Positions 39,319 to 42,068 of a DNA stretch of 42,068 nucleotides are shown piece by piece. The stretch's first letter is position 1. Every line of letters starts with the position of its first letter. Origin of the DNA: Saccoglossus kowalevskii (taxonomy: Eukaryota; Hemichordata; Enteropneusta; Harrimaniidae). A program made the translations under genes and the position numbers. Under the pieces are notes generated by a model. It was given only the letters and a program-made list of their open reading frames with translations. It was not told the origin of the DNA and searched no databases. The stretch lies in the NCBI RefSeq assembly GCF_000003605.2, contig NW_003135357.1:111488-153555 (forward strand). Direction: 5' to 3'.

Positions 39319-41457
39319 GTCATGATAGCATGCAATATGCAGCTTGTTCATCAAATAAAATTGTCCCCGTGAACGTATGTATGATTTTGCCGTTCCTATT
39401 GCAGCTTGGTTCCGTGTTTTACCCGTACTAGCGTGGATTAATGCACATGGGGTAAAAAGGGCAACAGAGTCTTCGTCGTCCTCGTCGTTAAATGTGTGTT
39501 CTGTTTACAATACCGGGGTCACTACCTTCCTTATGGGCCACATATTAGCAGTATTGGCAAGATAGCATGCAACATATAGTGTTCGTCAAATATAAATGTA
39601 TTCGTGAATGGATGCTTGTCTATACAGTATCTATTGCATCTACAAGCTAGGTTAAAGTACATGAGGTATAAAGGTTGACCGACTCCTCGTCGTCCTCGCT
39701 GTTAAATGTGTGGTGTTGTTGTTACACTGCCAAAGTGACTAGTGCTAGGCAACAAAGCAACAGTGTGCCACCAGTTCTTCCATACCGCTACCCTTAGCCA
39801 GACAGTCTAAACTAAACTAAATTATTATTTGTTTAAATTAAATATGCAAATAATCACGGCCATTGATAATTATTACATATCAGATAACACAGCTTTCACC
39901 ACTGTGGGTGGTCTGATTTTGCAAACACAAATACGAAATATAGCTGCAAGCAGCGATTAACGGCTTTCGATGTAATGCCTGAGTTAGCACACAATTGCAT
40001 TTATGCAACATAGTTATGATATTACACTATATCGAGGATAATGGAGACATGTACTGTGATCAGTTTAGTATATAATGTGGGGAAATGTGCTGTTATGATA
40101 AATTGGTGACAGTATATGTGAACCATGACCAGTTCACTATATTGGGACCAGTCTATCCGGCTTTCAAATCACGTAAAGAGCCATAATACCATAGAATTTG
40201 AAAAAAATATTTCATTTGTGCAAACTATATACATGTAGCTTACACGATGGTCTTATCCAATGCCTTCAATGTAGCGTTATTTCCATGTCTCCAACTTCAA
40301 TGGTGCTCTAGATATTATAGATATGTTAATATGTTATTTCTCTTGTCCAATGTCTTCAATATAGTGTTAGTTCCATGTTTGTACATGCAATAGTGTCTGA
40401 GATATTAGGGATATGCATATATTGCTATGATAATTTGTATGTTGATAAGAATTGTAGTTCCCTCAGTAAACTACCATGGCTGTGACTAAGAAAATGCTCA
40501 TAACAATAACCATGGCAAATCGCTAATATATCATGATATAGTATATGAACTTATTTATTATGGCTCATTACCCCAATACAAGTGCGCTTCCACTATATGT
40601 TAAAAGAAATTATTGCAATAATAATACACAATTTAGGAAAAATATTATATATGTGTAATTGTTATAGAAAATGTCAACTCAACTGAGCTGAGCGGTTACA
40701 TGCAAATTTTTAGCATAACGTGAAATAGAGCAATTAATTCTCAACAGCTAGTTTCAATACATACAACCAGAATCATTACTGGCAATAGAATAGATAACAA
40801 TTCAGCGTGATGCGATTTACGATAGAACGACCATTCCCCACATTCTCGACCTATCAAATACTCGCGTTCACCGGGAATCTCAAAATAGAGAGCTTAGAAA
40901 AGTCAAGTGATATCTCTCCTGAGCATGCGTAGTCATTCATAACGGTAGTTGCAAATGAAAACGCTTCTCGACATTACACTCAGAACATACATATATAAAT
41001 AAATACGATAAATGTGATAAATATTCTCTGAATATTACACAGACACAAATGATTGAATTCAAGTTTACATAATGCCACGTTCCTGCAGTTTATTTCCTAA
41101 GCAAAGACCCCGATATAAATTAGCAGGTAGTGTCCGGGTAATATAATATTCAAAAAGGATGTGCAACTTCATTCGAGACAACAAATAGCTTATTCAAAAA
41201 TACAAGTTGTCGTAATTTTTACCTTTTTATGTGTGATAGAAGGATTTGAATCAATGAAGAAAACAGGTGTAGCGAAAGTAAAGATCACTTCGGAAGGAAT
41301 TGATGGGTTCGAGACTGACACAGATTACGATCGTGGAAATTACATTCTTTCTAAAGATGATGGTTCCGAGATGGATGTCGGCAAATATCTAGTGATCTGG
41401 AAGAAAGTGAATGGAAAATATCGTGTCCATATCGATATTTTGAACAGTAACATTTGA
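39180..41457 (+). CDS. NTF2-like (DUF4440/SnoaL-like) gene C, with altered splice sites; possibly decaying
   Basis: Exon 1 starts at 39180 (MSTKSVIEASHARCAELYNA, ELVTEMYHEDCKFMPSGSE-like as in gene B). The exon 1 end and donor found in A and B (CAGAAAG|GT) are deleted: after GGTCA the sequence jumps to material that lies deeper in the gene B intron. A weak in-phase donor remains nine bases upstream (TTTG|GTCATG at 39318). At exon 2 the usual acceptor TTTTAG is TTTTAT, but a new AG nine bases downstream (GTGATAG|AAGG, exon from 41240) keeps the phase. Using both gives a 118-residue protein lacking six residues at the junction loop. Exon 2 is open to TGA at 41457 with KDDGSEMDVGKYLVIWKKVN. It may be functional or an early pseudogene; RNA would decide. 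Confidence 0.68.
39319..41239 (+). other. Gene C intron
   Basis: Starts with two tandem copies (39340-39560, 39560-39810) of the block found once in the gene B intron, each with GTCGTCCTCG. From 40800 it aligns with 35300 onward. Nothing else recognised. Confidence 0.6.
41240..41457 (+). CDS. Gene C exon 2
   Basis: Acceptor GTGTGATAG; 218 bases against 227 in A and B. Encodes GFESMKKTGVAKVKITSEGI and ends DILNSNI. Polyadenylation signal AATAAA at 41601-41606, in the same context as in gene B (ATCAATAAAACTTGTTTAC against TTCAATAAAACTTGTTTAC). Confidence 0.72.
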
Positions 41458-41969
41458 CGTATTTTGATATGTACAAAGCACATAATTGCAGTCCTTGTTA
41501 CCCTGTCTGTGTGTTTTGGTTCACATCGGCCATTATTATTCCTGTTTGGTTTGTGTACCTCTTTGTTTCAACCACTTTTCCCCTATCACAAACTGATATC
41601 AATAAAACTTGTTTACCGTGACACAATATATTTACGTTGTAGTGCGGCGCACAACATGATTGCTAAGCGACCAATGACGACCTGACATGGCCAACAAAAC
41701 CAAACTCTTCTTCAACATTATGTGTAGAATTGGTTCTAAATTGTTGTCTCCAGGTTGAAATCTGTACATATTAATTACATATTAATGAAATCCTCCACCC
41801 CTCTCAATACACCCTACAACACTAATAGTCCCCATACTCATTTACATGTTTGTACAACAAACTTAGCAAATAGATGCATCAAACTTTTGACCAACCACTC
41901 ATCCTAATTATTGGTGGGTGAGGGCGCCATTTACTAATGAAAAGCCAGTCACACTGGTTCGCACTACTG

Positions 41970-41972
41970 GAG

Positions 41973-42068
<96 letters not shown>
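41970..42068. repeat. (AT)n microsatellite at window end
   Basis: At least 94 bases of AT repeat from 41975 to the last base; it may continue beyond. Confidence 0.98.

Overview
This is a eukaryotic, AT-rich, repeat-dense genomic window from a draft scaffold (370-base N gap at 19863-20232). Genes are split by GT-AG introns. The content (a LIV-1-type zinc transporter, a tandem family of small NTF2-like proteins, several MITE families, a non-LTR retrotransposon relic, a tRNA-like SINE) fits an invertebrate animal. My guess is a marine one such as a hemichordate or another deuterostome or lophotrochozoan, but the sequence alone does not fix the species.

Layout. 1-2380: part of a duplicated segment with exon 2 of an NTF2-like (DUF4440/SnoaL-like) gene, broken by a 1-base deletion, followed by a SINE with a target-site duplication. 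2400-7100: no gene; interspersed and tandem repeats. 7133-7350: an orphan, frameshifted copy of the first exon of the zinc transporter. 8215-10166: a decayed minus-strand non-LTR retrotransposon (endonuclease, linker and reverse transcriptase pieces). 10895-22386, minus strand: a 12-exon SLC39/ZIP gene of the ZIP4/ZIP12 type, about 678 residues, with full ectodomain, eight membrane segments, the HNFADG and HELPHE metal-site motifs and a His-rich loop. Its introns hold several inverted-repeat elements: a 571-bp element with TAA target duplication, a 1110-bp element and a 94-bp foldback lying between TTAA sites, a 131-bp foldback, a 92-bp hairpin, and an (AAAT)n-tailed insert. 22400-28500: no gene recognised; includes a 631-bp-period direct repeat. 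28500-41700, plus strand: three tandem two-exon NTF2-like genes (A, B, C) with related promoters, introns and 3' ends. The window ends in a long (AT)n tract.

How the parts relate. The ZIP protein would bring zinc (or a similar metal) into the cytosol across the plasma or an intracellular membrane. The NTF2-like proteins are small soluble proteins whose reaction or ligand I cannot tell. Nothing here shows that the two gene types act together. A broken copy of each lies to the left of the ZIP gene, which suggests that the locus has been shaped by repeated segmental duplication and loss. The clearest points of novelty are this birth-and-decay series of NTF2-like copies (intact A and B, splice-shifted C, frameshifted relic), the orphan ZIP exon, and the well-delimited mobile elements. 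I did not find evidence for a wholly new biological system.
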